Counted from the first letter of the stretch, positions 1 to 11,455 are shown. The stretch: DNA of 64,000 bases from Locusta migratoria (GCA_026315105.1 CM048744.1:359353168-359417167), one strand, 5' to 3'. Notes: generated by a model not told the origin, from the sequence alone. Numbers and translations: made by a program.

Positions 1-35
1 CAATCAGTTTAGATATTTTGATGGAATTTAGATAA

Positions 36-213
36 GCCACGGCGAAGCGGCAATGCGCATTGAGGCGCTATCCTACGATGCGCGAGGCCGTTTTCCGTCG
101 GGGGTTCGAATCCCCTCTCTGGCTTTTTTTTTTTTTTTTTGCTGTCCTTAAGTAGTTTGTAAGTTTAGGGACTGCTGACCCCGCAGTTAAGTCCCTTGAG
201 CTTTGTAACACCA
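36..213 (+). mobile_element. tRNA-derived SINE (SINE-A family)
   Basis: A tRNA-like head has a B-box GGTTCGAATCC near 109. It is followed by the family body GTTTGTAAGTTTAGGGACTG, a variant of GATGACCCCG, and AGTTAAGTCCC. A run of about 18 T interrupts the body just after the tRNA-like part, where other copies have GGGCATGG. Polymerase III transcription and LINE-driven retroposition are inferred from the tRNA origin. No target duplication was identified. Confidence 0.8.
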
Positions 214-583
214 CATCGCAACCATAGCATTAGAATCACAGTATTCCGACATTTTTCATCGATATGTAATTTTAATAATTTGTTAAGAGGCAGAATTTTT
301 CTTCATTTTTCAACATTTTTAGTAAATTCAAACTATATCAGCGTAATTGAGAGTAATAGTATCCAGGGAATACTTAGGTCAAAACATCTCGTATATCAGA
401 GATCATTTGTCAGATTGCTATTATACATAGTACCCGCAGTTGAGTTACTCTCTCTCTATGTGCTCAGCTTTACCTATGTGCTCAGCTTTCTCTACGTGCG
501 TAGCTTTCTATGTGGTTGGTTCTCTATGTAACGAGCTCTCACTGCTTAGCTAAAATATTATACGCGGTTAAATTGCAAGATTG

Positions 584-626
<43 letters not shown>
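584..626. repeat. poly(A) tract, 43 A
   Basis: Uninterrupted run of 43 adenines in unassigned DNA. It could be the tail of a retroposed sequence, but nothing recognisable precedes it, and length errors are possible in such runs. Confidence 0.9.
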
Positions 627-628
<2 letters not shown>

Positions 629-1895
629 ACGAGAAAATATTAAATCTTTACTATAAACTTTAATATCGTGATCATATGCGAAAGCGACCATTATCTTTGG
701 ACAGGCTAGGACTGAAGAATTAGAAACTTCTGCCTCCCGTTATAAACTGAAGAATATTCCTGAGATGAAATTTGAACTTATTGGCTAGTTTAATGCAATA
801 ACTTTTCAAAGACGTATCTTGGAAAACTTTGACGGAAATAATCACGAATTGTGAACTGTGTACTGTGTACTGTGTACTGTGAAAGTGTAGTGAATATAAC
901 TATTGATTTCAAAATAGAGAATCTATGAACCTTAAAAAAGTCTTAAACAGTTATTCGAGTACCTAGTTCCCTAATATTGACCCAGCATATTCTAAAAGTG
1001 GAGGAATATATCTAACAGTTTTGGTCAGAGAAACTTATGGTGAAATTTTCTAAAGAATAATTCTATAAAGGAAAAGGATCAGGCAAAAACATTATCTTTG
1101 TGACAGGCGTCAAATTATCTGAACTACCGGGACTCAATGATTCAAATTTTTATTCTTTGGTTTACTAAATATCAGCCCCTGAGAAACGGATTATCATGCT
1201 CAAACAAAAGGTCTTTAAGTTTAAATGAAATCCAGAAACAATATTTACAGTAAAAAATTCAACAAAGATATAAATTTTATTAATTGCGAAGAAGTACCAG
1301 GTCTACCACTTAATTTTCATACTGAGGTGACAAATAGAATTTTGAACCTATACATCCAATACAACTGTGAAAATCAAGACGTAATCTACAGCTTAAAAGT
1401 TAAAACCCTAATATAAAACGAAATCAACACAACTGTCGCCCCAGTCACAAGGCAAACCATGTAGCTGCCCAGTCACAGCTTCACAAACATCTGAACATTT
1501 GAATTTAGATAAAGTTGTAAAATTCCATTTGTTACAAGATGCAACAAGCACGGGGCCTAGAAGAATTGTATTACTCAATACTGGTCGTGCGAACCCTTGC
1601 ACGTATAAACATTGTTTCTTGAATAAGAAGCTATCGAAAAGTGTCGATGGAGAACGTTGAGCTTTAAACAATATGTCGATTGCTGTTGTGTAAGCATCAG
1701 TTCTTTTGAGACGTGCAGACATATTATATTAAAAATATCGTTAAAACTAGAAATCGAACCAAACATTCGTTCGGTCCTTATTAAAAACTCTTAATAACCG
1801 GATTTTCCGTACCTCGTAGCCCGCAGTGAGACAAAAACCAATTGTTTTAAAATAATTAATAAAGAAGGGACACATTATTGGGGCGATCTAGAATT
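627..1895. other. Unassigned interval, no supported gene
   Basis: AT-rich DNA. A 63-codon ORF on the + strand (1225-1416) and a 104-codon ORF on the - strand (1408-1722) are open. Neither contains a domain I recognise and neither has a partner exon nearby. A short tandem of ACTGTGT units lies around 855-885. Confidence 0.4.
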
Positions 1896-2458
1896 GGTTA
1901 ATAAGAGGTTTGATACCATCATCGCTTTCTTCATTTAATTACATAACCGGTTTTGGCGTGCTAGACGCCATCTTCAGACCTAATACACCAAGGATTTTTT
2001 TATACCAAATTTGCTGCATTACATATTGCCAAAAAATCTTATCTATCTACAATTACATAGTTACATACCTGTAGTAATATTTTTACATGACTTCACTGCT
2101 ATTACAAAATTTTTAACATAGCAAAATGGTGTACATCTACATTGATGTGTCATTAAAATAAATTTACACGTCAATAATAAAACGTCTGAATCCATCTTTC
2201 ATGAGGTCTAAGTCAGAGGCACTTCAGAATCCAAGTTCAATACTGACTGAAGACAAGCACAGTATTGACTATTAGGCGGGAAACCATAGACAAAGATGTT
2301 ACATCCTGTACAATAGAATATATATTAGATATGGTCTTTGCCTTTGAGGCAATCTTTATATTATATATATATATACTTTATACAAATTATATATGTATGA
2401 CATGCAATGTATAAGAAATGCCACTTCATGTAATCATGTAATTTGTGTATATACGGTA

Positions 2459-2550
<92 letters not shown>

Positions 2551-2925
2551 GTATATACGGTATTTAATATATTAAATACCGTATATACACAAATTACATG
2601 ATTACATGAAGTGGCATTTCTTATACATTGCATGTCATACATATATAATTTGTATAAAGTACAATGCTATGCACCACAGAGTAAGTGCCATGTCAGTTGA
2701 ACCAAAAGGAATTTAAAATTGTTATATTACATTTTTTAAACTGTGAATAAAACCAGATTACATATAAATTAATATATAATATAAATTACTACATGTATGT
2801 AACTATGTAATTGTAGATAGATAACATATTTTGGCTATATGTAATCCAGCTAATTTTGTAAAAAAATGTAATTAAATGAAGAAAGCGACCTTGGGTGCAA
2901 ACCTCTTATTAATTAAGAAAGATTG
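1896..2925. repeat. Foldback (long inverted repeat) element
   Basis: The outer arms are imperfect inverted copies. The left side reads TTAATAAGAGGTTTG near 1898, then CGCTTTCTTCATTTAATTAC (1924-1943), then TATCTATCTACAATTACATA (2041-2060). The reverse complement of the right side reads the same blocks in the same order, ending near 2925. The left arm carries extra blocks, including ACCGGTTTTGGC (1946), that the right arm lacks. No ORF other than microsatellite translation is present. It looks like a non-autonomous foldback transposon; the class is not determined and target duplications were not found. Confidence 0.65.
2375..2660. repeat. Near-perfect palindrome with (AT)n core
   Basis: The arms 2375-2468 and 2569-2660 are inverted copies of each other over about 90 bases, from ACTTTATACAAATTATATA to GGTATTTAATAT, with no mismatch that I can see. 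Between them lies an (AT)n tract of about 80 bases and a third partial copy of the arm end (2547-2570). The arm sequences are so alike that recent hairpin or cruciform-mediated duplication is likely. Confidence 0.85.
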
Positions 2926-3174
2926 ACTACTTTTCGAGATACACGGTGCGGGCAAAATGATATGAACATCATGCGATAGTGTACAGGTTGTTGCACGTTG
3001 GCAGCACTGCGACGCTTATTAATGCGCGGTTGACGTGACAGGTGTTGTGTGTCACGTGTCAGTGTGTTGCATGCCTTGTTCTGCGACGGTTGTAACAAGC
3101 GACACGTGCAATGCGTCATCTCTCAGATTTGCAACAGACGGCAAATCGTGCGGCGTCTGCGACGAAAACACATG

Positions 3175-3220
3175 CACAGTGGTATAGATCACACAAAAGT
3201 TGGCCAAAAATAGAAAAAAT
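3175..3220 (+). repeat. Left terminal inverted repeat of Transib
   Basis: Begins with the heptamer CACAGTG. ACAAAAGTT follows after 11 intervening bases and resembles a recombination-signal nonamer in its first six positions. This end lies downstream of the transposase stop. Confidence 0.85.
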
Positions 3221-3398
3221 CTTTAGATTTGAACGAAAATTGGTATACAGGGGTTATTGAGGCCGCTAATTACGAATTTCGTATTAAAATTTCAAAATTA
3301 CTTATAGCAGATTCAATTTGGCTGACCTCTTCATTCAAAATTCTTGGAATTTTTTTTAATCCGTATGTAATTATCTTTGAGGTTTCTGATTACGGATA

Positions 3399-5813
3399 CT
3401 ACATAATGATTTCTAATTTAGAAGTGGAAATCATAATTATAATATAACAATTACAAAAGAAAACTAGTTTGTTTATCTTTGGTTTATATTTTGTAATTTT
3501 TTGAAGTACCAGCAATTGGTAGTAATATGTACAATTAAGAAATTGTAACGAGGAAAACACAATAAAATCACTGTCAATATCGGGATAATTATCGTTTTCG
3601 AAATCAAAGTCAGTATCTTGTTTATCAGAAACTTCTAGAAAATTTTCGGACTCCTCATCAGTAAAAAGCAAAAGCTCTATAGCGTCCGTTGACAAATCTT
3701 TCCTTTTTCTAGGTTTCATTTTTCTCAGGCTCGAAATAAGTGGATCAGAAGATACTAGGAGCCAATGAAATACATCTTCCATTGTATTTGTGCGCGAACG
3801 TTTCCTGGAATATCCTTCGCGATATTTCTTAATATCTTTATTTCTTGCTTCCTGAGCATCTTCAGATAACTGACCTATTGGCAATATCGCTGCTTCTATT
3901 ATCTGAGCACCGTGCATTAAGATTTTATGAACTGTTGTAGACATGTAATACCAGAGAAACTTGTCGACGCACATTTCCGCAGTATCATGACAATATTTTT
4001 GAAATTTTTCGATGTTCATGTTATAGCACATGACATTACCTGCAAGATAACATGAAATCTATGAATGAAATCTTCGTGAAGCCCCAGGATTTGTGCAGAA
4101 ACTGAAGATTTCTCAAAAAAGAAAAACAGAAAAAAAGAAAACCGACGAGCAGTATTTCCATTATTGGAGTTCCCATATCCAACTTTTGGCCGATCAACAA
4201 GAAGCCCCAGATGCGTTTGAAAGGCCTTTTGAATGGTTTATTTCCTAATCTCGAAACGCTTTTTGTCTTCCGGTAATCGCAATTGCCATGTTTTACTTTC
4301 AGATTTGTATCCAAAGTGAAGTAAATACTCAAAGCAACGAATCCATGCGTGCAAGTCTGATAATTCAAAATGCAAATTAGAAACATTAATCACTACATTT
4401 TTTACAAAGTTGAGATCATTAAATTTTTTTTGACGTTGCTCCACACACATAGCAGCGCATAGATGATGCAGTATTAGTTATAGCGTTACAGACCTTTCCA
4501 TCAATCATTGTGAAAACCATTTCAAACTTTATTATTATTTCTTTTCCTTCCCAAACGGTCTGAAAAGGAAGTAGAGACGCAATTTGGCTGTTAATGTATT
4601 TCTTCTCGTTTAACGTAGACTCTGCATTTTCATGCAAAAACTGTAGCCTTAAAGGTCTAGAAAAATGAGGCGATGAAGGTAAAGGATTTTTCCATATCAT
4701 CACTTCTTTTTGTAATGTGGCTACTAGTTGCAGTGGAACCAATGAAGTTTAAAAATATTAGCGTCCGAATCACTTACATCAGAAAATTTTTGTTTGTACT
4801 CACTGTGCCCCGAAGAACCATCAAAACCCCATTTAAGTACCAACTTCGCATTTTTTAAAGTTTATGGAGATAATGTTTTGATAGTCTCCTGAACACGTAA
4901 AATCCTTTCTGAAGTGTTTCAAAAGCGCTTGTACACTGACTTCAGCACGGGTTTCAGTTATCTCTACAAGCTTTGGCTTCTACAAGTTTCTCGTAAGCGG
5001 GATAGATAAGAGCATTGTCACTTTTCATTGAATTTCTAATAAGCATATACTGAAATTTAGATAATTTTCTTTCAACCATATCAGACAATGCCTCATCGGC
5101 AGACATTTTAATGACTGGGGCATTTGCTGATGATTTAAACACTGCATTGTATTTATTATCTCGAGATGGTGACTTTGTCGTGATTTCTTTTAAAATACTT
5201 GCAGCAGCAGAGGCGCCAGAAGAACGAAGGCTCATTTGAGAAGCCAACAATAACTCCAATTTGCTTACTGACTTGCGTAAATCAGTGGCTTTCCTTCTTT
5301 TGCTTCTGTCGCTTGCTTTCTCGAATTCCATACTTGGTCGACCACGCTTCTTCGATTCCGTGTATTTTGATATCGACGTACTAATTGTCGCTGTACTCCA
5401 ATCTTTAGATCTTTTATTAGTCGTCAAAACAATCTGTGGATTAAATAGTGTAATTATTGTAGGGAATTTTGAATCTTATTTTAGGTTTTTACATTAACTA
5501 TTACCAAAATCGATATTTCTGAGTAAATTTAAACACTCACGTTAATAACTATGGAAGAAGAAAACCAATCTTCATTATTTCGAAGAAACCTTTCAGTCGT
5601 TCTTCGAGACTGTTTCCATCTCCATTTCAGTGCGGACAGAAACGGCTTCAAAGATTTTCTCCATTCGTCAATTATTTGACAACAGCTTTTTGAATTTGTC
5701 GTAAGATGTTGCTCCAAACATTTTAGTTGGGTGTCCAAGTCCGAGTTCAAATTCTTCCGTATAACGTCGAACAGTTCTCGACGAGTGGAAATTATTTTAT
5801 CTATGTGTGAATC
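3399..5813 (-). pseudogene. Transib/RAG1-like transposase, decayed
   Basis: A DDE transposase that would cut at the CACAGTG ends. Reading right to left: an exon from about 5813 (acceptor TTTTAG) to 5541 (donor GTGAGT) encodes a segment with SDLDTQLKCLEQHL. A second exon from about 5437 (acceptor CACAG) encodes a basic region SKKRGRPSMEFEKASDRSKR and then MSADEALSDMVERKLSKF. The catalytic core follows: first Asp in KWGFDGSSGHSEY (codon 4820-4822), second Asp in TMIDGKVCN (4500-4502), a Cys pair in MRCYVCGATS, an NGNTARRF block (compare RAG1 NGNFARK), and the catalytic Glu in SEDAQEARNKDIKKYR (codon 3849-3851). The domain ends RSRTNTMEDVF. The D, D and E that align with RAG1 are all retained, but frame changes near 4750, 4440, 4240 and 4060 and a stop near 4953 break the protein. 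The C-terminal limit is uncertain. Assignment rests on motif order compared with RAG1, from memory. Confidence 0.82.
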
Positions 5814-6635
5814 TAAAATACAGATAATGTAATGTAGTATTAGAAAGTGCTCTCTACCGTTAAAAACAGGAACTATTACAACTAGGCTATTTCCTGCTTA
5901 CTCCGCTGGAGTGCAGCACTCTAGATCTAGCAGATATTACTTTTTCCACATTCCAACACGCTTCCATATTTGTAATATAACCTTGATTCGAATTGTTAGT
6001 TATACAGGTGATATATATTTAATGCTATATTAAAGTAACACAACCGTTTTGTGTATTACAGTTATAAAAAGAAAGGCAACAGTGATGGTTGCGGTCAACA
6101 TTAGCCTATCAAGAAAGCTGCTCAACGTGCCCGGTGCTGTTTATTTTTAACCTCAAAAGTACAGGGGCAGATCGGGGCAGAATTTTCTTTCACATTCCAT
6201 TACAAAACACCATAAGCTATATGTCATAAGCCGGAAATTCCTAAATAACGCTGAATACACAACTATTTTGCTAATTTTCGGTAAATAATTCTGAAAGGAT
6301 AAGCAATATGCAGACACACATTTGACCAAGATTTACTACAAGAAGAAATAGAAATTAACGAAAACATTATATACGACAATATTCGACATACCTTCTTTAG
6401 TACCCACCATGAAACAGAAATAAAGTATGCCACTCCAGTAAAAAGTTACACGCACTTTTAGTAGTGGTGGTATTTCGGAGAGACAGCACGACGTTAACGC
6501 TATGCCGAAAACAGTAACTTTGAACTGACGTAGCATCTCAGGTATCAAAGATATATCACTTTCCTTTGAGAGTAATATGCACCAAAGCCTCTACTACAAG
6601 ATTCTATGGTAGCCGGCCTATTCGCTGACAGTCGC

Positions 6636-6680
6636 ATTTTTCGATATTTGGCCACCTTTTTTCAGATCCAGACCACTGTG
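6636..6680 (-). repeat. Right terminal inverted repeat of Transib
   Basis: Read on the - strand it starts CACAGTGGTCTGGATC and continues with an A-rich block and GGTGGCC, matching the left end position by position with scattered substitutions. It lies upstream of the transposase first exon. Confidence 0.85.
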
Positions 6681-6685
6681 AGATG

Positions 6686-7078
6686 GACAGAAAAAATAAT
6701 ACAACTAGCGGCTTCGCTCCAAGCTTCCAAACGATGTCAATGGCTGCCGAAATGTCACGAATCAAGCAGCGGTAGTGGTATCACCGAAACACACGGTCAA
6801 CTGTATTACAAATGTTTACAGTATACCAAGGCGACACAAAGATGCAATTAGAATTTATCAGAAGACATAACTCTTAAGGGGAGCCGAGGTGACTATACTG
6901 CCCATGTCAAAATCACTAAGTTTGAGAAACATTTATGAACAATCTACCAAACCTAAAAAATTTGAAATTTTTTCAACTTATAGAGTGGTTTAGTATTGCA
7001 GTTATAATGAAGGGGTATTGGAGTATCTTTTCTAGTTTCCTTTCAATATTTTCTTTTATTAATGACCCAACATTTTTT

Positions 7079-7162
<84 letters not shown>

Positions 7163-7818
7163 GAAAAGAAAAGCTTTATTTAATAATATTGAAATGAAAC
7201 TACTGAAGATATTGCTAAATCACTGTGTTACAATTTCAGTTTGACCACTAGGAGTGCTGTATAAAAATTTCATCTCCCTAGTTTGAGTCGATTTTGAGAA
7301 AATGTTCTTTACATTCGGAAAATTCTAATTCACGGGAAATGGCTGTCAAAGTTTTTCAATACATTCCTAAACTATAGGAAGGATTATCAGGGTCTTCTTC
7401 TTCATCCTCCAAATCTCCCGTTTGGTCTTCTCTTCTGGCCCGTTGTTCCATCATGTTTAATATTCCTTTCTCTTCTTTCTGCTCCTCTTAGCCTCTCTCT
7501 CTCAATATTTCTTAGTGTTCGTACAGTGTTCACTCACACTATTTCCTTGGTTGTAGGTTGCTATTGCATCATAAATGCCAGAGTGTAGTGGTTTTATGCT
7601 TAAAAACACTCTTTTAGGGAATCACTGTCCAACAAAAATTGTTTACGCTCTCATTAGGATTCTGCGTTTTTCTGTAGACATTTGTGTAACAATTCTAGCT
7701 GTCCTAAGTCAGGAAAAATTGGTTTTATTGTGTTTATCACAGCTGCTGTCAAAACCGTGCTAGTGATCATAGTCCTTTTTGGCATTATATTTGCACCAGG
7801 AGTCACGAGATGGTGTTA
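6686..7818. other. Unassigned interval
   Basis: No gene supported. It contains a (TA)n tract followed by poly(T) (7083-7160) and a pyrimidine-rich stretch (7390-7510, CTTCTTCTTCATCC and TCTCTTCT type). The ORFs across it are low-complexity translation or short. Confidence 0.4.
7083..7160. repeat. (TA)n plus poly(T) tract
   Basis: About 35 bases of alternating TA run directly into about 42 T. This is consistent with the A-tail of a - strand retroposon or with simple repeat growth. Confidence 0.9.
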
Positions 7819-8004
7819 AGACCGTTTCACAGCGTGGTGACGTCACGTGACAGACTCTTCTACAGATCTGTTTTCATTGTTTCAAATGGGGCAATTCACA
7901 CCGACCTCGCAAAGTCTCACAGACGCCACAGCCGTCGACAGACGAATCTGCGGGATCACTCCGCGAGCGATTCTTTCAGAACGTCTGTCGATGTCTGTGG
8001 CCTC

Positions 8005-8064
8005 GCGCATGCGCAGTGGCCCACTACACTGCCTTGCGCATGCGCAGTGGCCCACTACACTGCC
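8005..8064. repeat. Two 29-bp direct repeats with GCGCATGCGC
   Basis: Two identical units (8005-8033 and 8036-8064), each starting with the palindrome GCGCATGCGC and continuing AGTGGCCCACTACACTGCC. The palindrome matches the core of the NRF-1 binding consensus. They lie in the left part of the Harbinger remnant, where a promoter would be expected. Confidence 0.75.
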
Positions 8065-8383
8065 GCGCGCAAGACCACAGTTCACACACTGTCGCTCAGT
8101 TTCGTGTTTTAACTCGTTACAACAAGAAGCTGTTTTGTTGTTATGGAAATTAGGGGAAAAATCGATCTCGGCAGCCACTACCATTAACTGTTAATTAATT
8201 TTTCCTTTACACCAAAAAAGTATTTTGTTTTGACGAAAAGAGAATTAAATGAAAATAGATGCTGATATTCAAAGGAAATCAATAATTGTTTAAATGTTTC
8301 AGTTTTTTACCAAAATTATGTTCCGACTGCAGTACGATTTCAAAAAAGTAAATTGTATACAGTATTAGTAAACTTACCTTAGA

Positions 8384-8640
8384 CATAGCGCCAATCTTTC
8401 TCTGCTGGAAATAGATTTTTTATACTAATATCGTTATTTATCGGCGTTAATACATCTTCAAACTCAGGCTTAGAAAGCCGAAAATATGTTGTGAATCTGT
8501 AATCATCTTGCTCCAAGTCCTCCATCAGATGATGATACTCGCCGCACTGTTACCGTCTCTGATTGATGGGGTGTACCCAGTGCGTTCGGTTTGTAACAGA
8601 GTACAACAGCTTGTCTACCTCATGACTACTTTTAATGGCC
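8384..8640 (-). pseudogene. Harbinger transposase 5' exon, with stop
   Basis: Read on the - strand this encodes LLYSVTNRTHWVHPINQRR, an in-frame stop, then QCGEYHHLMEDLEQDDYRF and TTYFRLSKPEFEDVL. The WVHPIN, GEYHHL and FRLSKPEF order is the conserved N-terminal part of insect PIF/Harbinger transposases (DDE_4 group). It ends at a GTAAGT donor near 8384-8379. The catalytic DDE part is absent. The same exon occurs at 14119-14355. Confidence 0.75.
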
Positions 8641-8756
8641 AGTAGTGTTGTTTGATAAAGTGAACATGTAGCTACAAATAAATATGTCCATATATAAACT
8701 GTTAATATTAGCATGTCACATTCTTGAAGATATTCAATTTGATACTTGCCAAGTAG

Positions 8757-8758
<2 letters not shown>

Positions 8759-8804
<46 letters not shown>
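8759..8804. repeat. poly(A) tract, about 46 A
   Basis: Uninterrupted A run just right of the Harbinger fragment, followed by unassigned DNA rich in GAAC and ACTACGA repeats. Confidence 0.9.
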
Positions 8805-8806
<2 letters not shown>

Positions 8807-9426
8807 TATAATAGATACACGAAAGGTACAGAAGCAAGAACAAGGCGAAAAGAGCGTTTAAAAACAATCTGACACTACGAACACTACGAACTGAGCACTT
8901 CAACATAATCATAATCAGTTGTTTTATACTTGAGCACATCAGGTTTTAGTTCATTTCTGCTTTCAAAATGTTTTTTATCGATATGATTATGACTCAGCTA
9001 TTATGAACTGTACGAATTACACTGCAATGTCAATTTGTTATTACAGACTGCCATTAACAGAAGCACTGATATTACTTTAATTATGTTTCGATATTTGTAT
9101 TAGAAAGTTCACAGTCACGTTCAGTGACTAGGAAATATGAAAATAACCTGCATTAAACACAGCAATTTGTTTGCTTGTATCGTGCCATTCCTTTATTACT
9201 CCCTACTGGCCGCTTGGAGCGTTAGTATCGCTTCAACTGCATTTTTTTCCCTACAGAGTTTCGCCACTGTCTGTGATAGACTGTGGTCTTGGCGTGCTAA
9301 ACCGGAGGTAGTAGTTATTTTGGGTTTTCATACTCTCAGGTTTAAAAACATTTGGACCCATTTTAGTGTTTTTAAAGTTATTCAACCATATTTCTAATAA
9401 GGTAATTATGTCCTGAAATAATCAAC
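8805..9426. other. Unassigned interval
   Basis: No gene supported. An 86-codon ORF (9137-9397, +) has a hydrophobic start but no recognisable domain and no supporting splice sites or relatives in the window. Confidence 0.4.
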
Positions 9427-9620
9427 GCCGGCCGCAGTGACCGAGCGGTCTGCGGCCCACCAGTCACTGTCTGCACGGCCGCTACGGTCGGGGGTTCGAA
9501 TCCCATCTCGGGCATAGATGTTTGTGTCGTCTTTAGTATAAAGTAGTTCATATGTAGTTTGTAAGTTTAGGGACTGATGACCCCGAAGTTAAGTCCCATA
9601 AGCTTAACAAACATTTTGAA
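9427..9620 (+). mobile_element. SINE-A copy
   Basis: Starts GCCGGCCGCAGTGACCGAGC (A-box region), with B-box GGTTCGAATCC and the body GGGACTGATGACCCCG, and ends ACAAACATTTTGAATTT. Nearly full length. No clear target duplication seen. Confidence 0.9.
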
Positions 9621-10364
9621 TTTGCTTCATTTATGATTTTGTAGGCGTCAGGAGCCTCAGACATATAATTTTTTTTAAAAGAGCTGACCGCCATTTGACT
9701 GAAAGTTTTGTTTCTTATCACTACCTGGTTTTGGCCTTAGGCCATTTTCAAGTGCTGCGATAAAAGTTGTCAGATAGGTTTCCTTTGGTCATAGTCATAA
9801 TAATAAAAACAATAAAATGTTCGGAGTTGAATTCATGTCGGAGTTATAAAATAAGTGACACATTTGTCCCCACATCTTAATTTAAGATAATAAAATAGGT
9901 ATGTGTTGTGAGATTACCGCCCAATAGAAATATTGGTAATTAATAGCATTTGATAATTAAACATTATGTAGTTCACTGGAAACATTGACCATGCCAAGAT
10001 TTCCGAATGTATCGTTAACTGATAATCAAAAGTTTGTAATTCTGTGTGACCAAACGGTGTCCCTATACTATTTAAGTTAAACTATCCTGAGGGCAGCACA
10101 CATACACACACACACACACACACATACACACGCCTATGCCCGAGGAAGGTCTCTAACCTCCGACGCGAGAGTGTGGTTAGTTCACGCAATAATGAACAGT
10201 TAATAATAATACGGTATTGTCCTACAACCAAACCCCTAAATTTCTTTTCTCAGATGGGTAAGACCCATTGACAGCATTTAGGACATGTTAATTCTTTGAA
10301 GGTTTGTTTAATAAAAAAATACAGCATCAAAGATGTTGAATATAAGGAGATGCGTTGAATTAAA
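9621..10364. other. Unassigned interval with (CA)n and a foldback-type motif
   Basis: Contains CCTGGTTTTGGCCTTAGGCC (9724-9743), a diverged copy on the - strand of the hammerhead-like motif found in several foldback elements here, and a (CA)n tract at 10101-10124. No ORF of note. Confidence 0.45.
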
Positions 10365-10490
10365 ATTTCTGCTGTAGCCGGGATTCGAACCCTGGACCCC
10401 CTGCTTGAAAGACAGATGGTTTGAACCACTTTTCGCCCCCCAGCCCTCTGACCGAGCGCGACGAGCTACGATGGCTCAGCCAACACAGGC
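10365..10490 (-). mobile_element. tRNA-derived SINE, other family
   Basis: On the - strand it reads GTAGCTCGTCGCGCTCGGTC, then GAGGGCT, a second tRNA-like part and a B-box AGGGTTCGAATCCCGGC, followed by an A-rich tail region. The head resembles SINE-B (14595 and 20762). It may be a composite tRNA-derived SINE; the borders are approximate. Confidence 0.5.
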
Positions 10491-11142
10491 TTATGGATAA
10501 TGCGGGTACACGGACTGTGTTAAACCATGTCTCCCTCCACAACACGTACTTTAATTCTGCCTCAGTGAAATATGTATCAAAGTTGCCGAGGCTACCCAAT
10601 AACGGAATAGCACCCCATCAGAGAGCGTGAATGGGAACAATCCCACTTTGTACCTCAGGCAGAGGTGATATCAGCAATAATCCAATGAGACAACATATAT
10701 CTCAGGGCATTGAATTATTGTTGATAAATACAGCATCATTTTGAAAGATGAAGTTAGCCAGGAACCTAGAGTAAATTACTGTGAGTGATAAAAGCAGGTA
10801 TTCTGACTGACAAAATGACTGCTCTCTTTGCGAATAGATCACGATGGAAGGAACGTAGGAGAACAGCTTAAATTGTTGCGAGTGAAAGAAGTAGCAATGA
10901 CATCTACATTCCAGCTTATGAAAAGTAATTTCCCTTTTTCTACGAATATTTTATATTTAAAGGACGTTGCCACGCGCTTAAATCAATACATCGATATGCG
11001 ATCGACAGACATCAGCGTTACGACACGATCAGAGTTGCCAATTTGGGGGATAAGTTGCTAAATATGGGTGACTGAATGACCCTCTTAGCGACAAAAAAAT
11101 ATTTTTCGCGTTATCTGACATCGCAGGATGGAGAGGATCTGC
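10491..11142. other. Unassigned interval
   Basis: No supported gene. A 77-codon ORF (10828-11061, +) is open but has no recognisable domain. Confidence 0.35.
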
Positions 11143-11455
11143 TTAATTATCTTCAAAAGTAAAACGCCATGATCGCTATATTATTATTTAATTCACTGAA
11201 AACCGGTTTCTATGGTCTATGCCACCATCATCTCGTCGGCTAAAATTTTACAATAATATAACTTTTACATTTTATACGTTGGCTAAGTGCCATGTTTCAC
11301 GTTCTGTTTAACCTTCATTTTGTAAATAACGTAAGATGACCACATTGTAGTATTTTATACGACCAGATGGTGGTAACGTAGTCCTTTGAAACCGCTCGTC
11401 AGTAAATTAAATAACCATAAAGCGGTCTTAGCGTTTTACTTTTGAAGATAATTAC
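11143..11455. repeat. Foldback element, about 310 bp
   Basis: The left arm TTAATTATCTTCAAAAGTAA (from 11143) and AAACGCCATGATCGC are matched in inverted order by the right arm, which ends near 11455 (reverse complement starts TAATTATCTTCAAAAGTAA). The inner blocks GGTTTC-TATGG and CCACCATC-TC are inverted too. The left arm holds ACCGGTTTC and CATCATCTC, the motif shared with the other foldback elements. Non-coding. Confidence 0.75.

Larger units (their letters stand above)
3175..6680 (-). mobile_element. Transib (RAG1-family) DNA transposon
   Basis: A 3.5 kb element whose two ends are inverted copies. The left end reads CACAGTGGTATAGATC from 3175. The reverse complement of the right end reads CACAGTGGTCTGGATC ending at 6680, with similarity continuing through GTTGGCC/GGTGGCC and AAAAA to about 45 bases. 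The flanks are ACATG (3170-3174) and AGATG (6681-6685), a 5-bp duplication with one difference. Five-bp duplications and termini starting CAC are the Transib hallmark, and the heptamer CACAGTG is identical to the vertebrate V(D)J recombination signal heptamer. The interior encodes a decayed RAG1-like transposase on the - strand. No SINE is nested in it. Confidence 0.88.
7819..8640. mobile_element. PIF/Harbinger element, truncated copy
   Basis: The left end reads AGACCGTTTCACAGCGTGG after TTA. This parallels the complete Harbinger at 11866 (AGGCCATTCCACACTGCAC after TAA), and GATGGGGCTGTTCACACC there matches AATGGGGCAATTCACACC here. A transposase exon follows on the - strand. I found no matching right terminal repeat, so the right side appears truncated or diverged; the right limit given is only the exon edge. 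Confidence 0.6.

Noticed and set aside
1408..1722. 104-codon - strand ORF
   Set aside because: No recognisable domain; an overlapping shifted ORF of similar quality exists, so coding is not supported.
2393..2642. Open frames of repeated Ile-Tyr on both strands
   Set aside because: Translation of the (AT)n tract in the palindrome, not protein coding.
8005..8064. Possible CRISPR-like or satellite array
   Set aside because: Only two units with a 2-base gap; a local duplication in a transposon end.
9427..9500. tRNA gene signals (A-box and B-box)
   Set aside because: All such boxes here are followed by SINE bodies and tails; the heads do not fold with an intact acceptor stem and several have target duplications.
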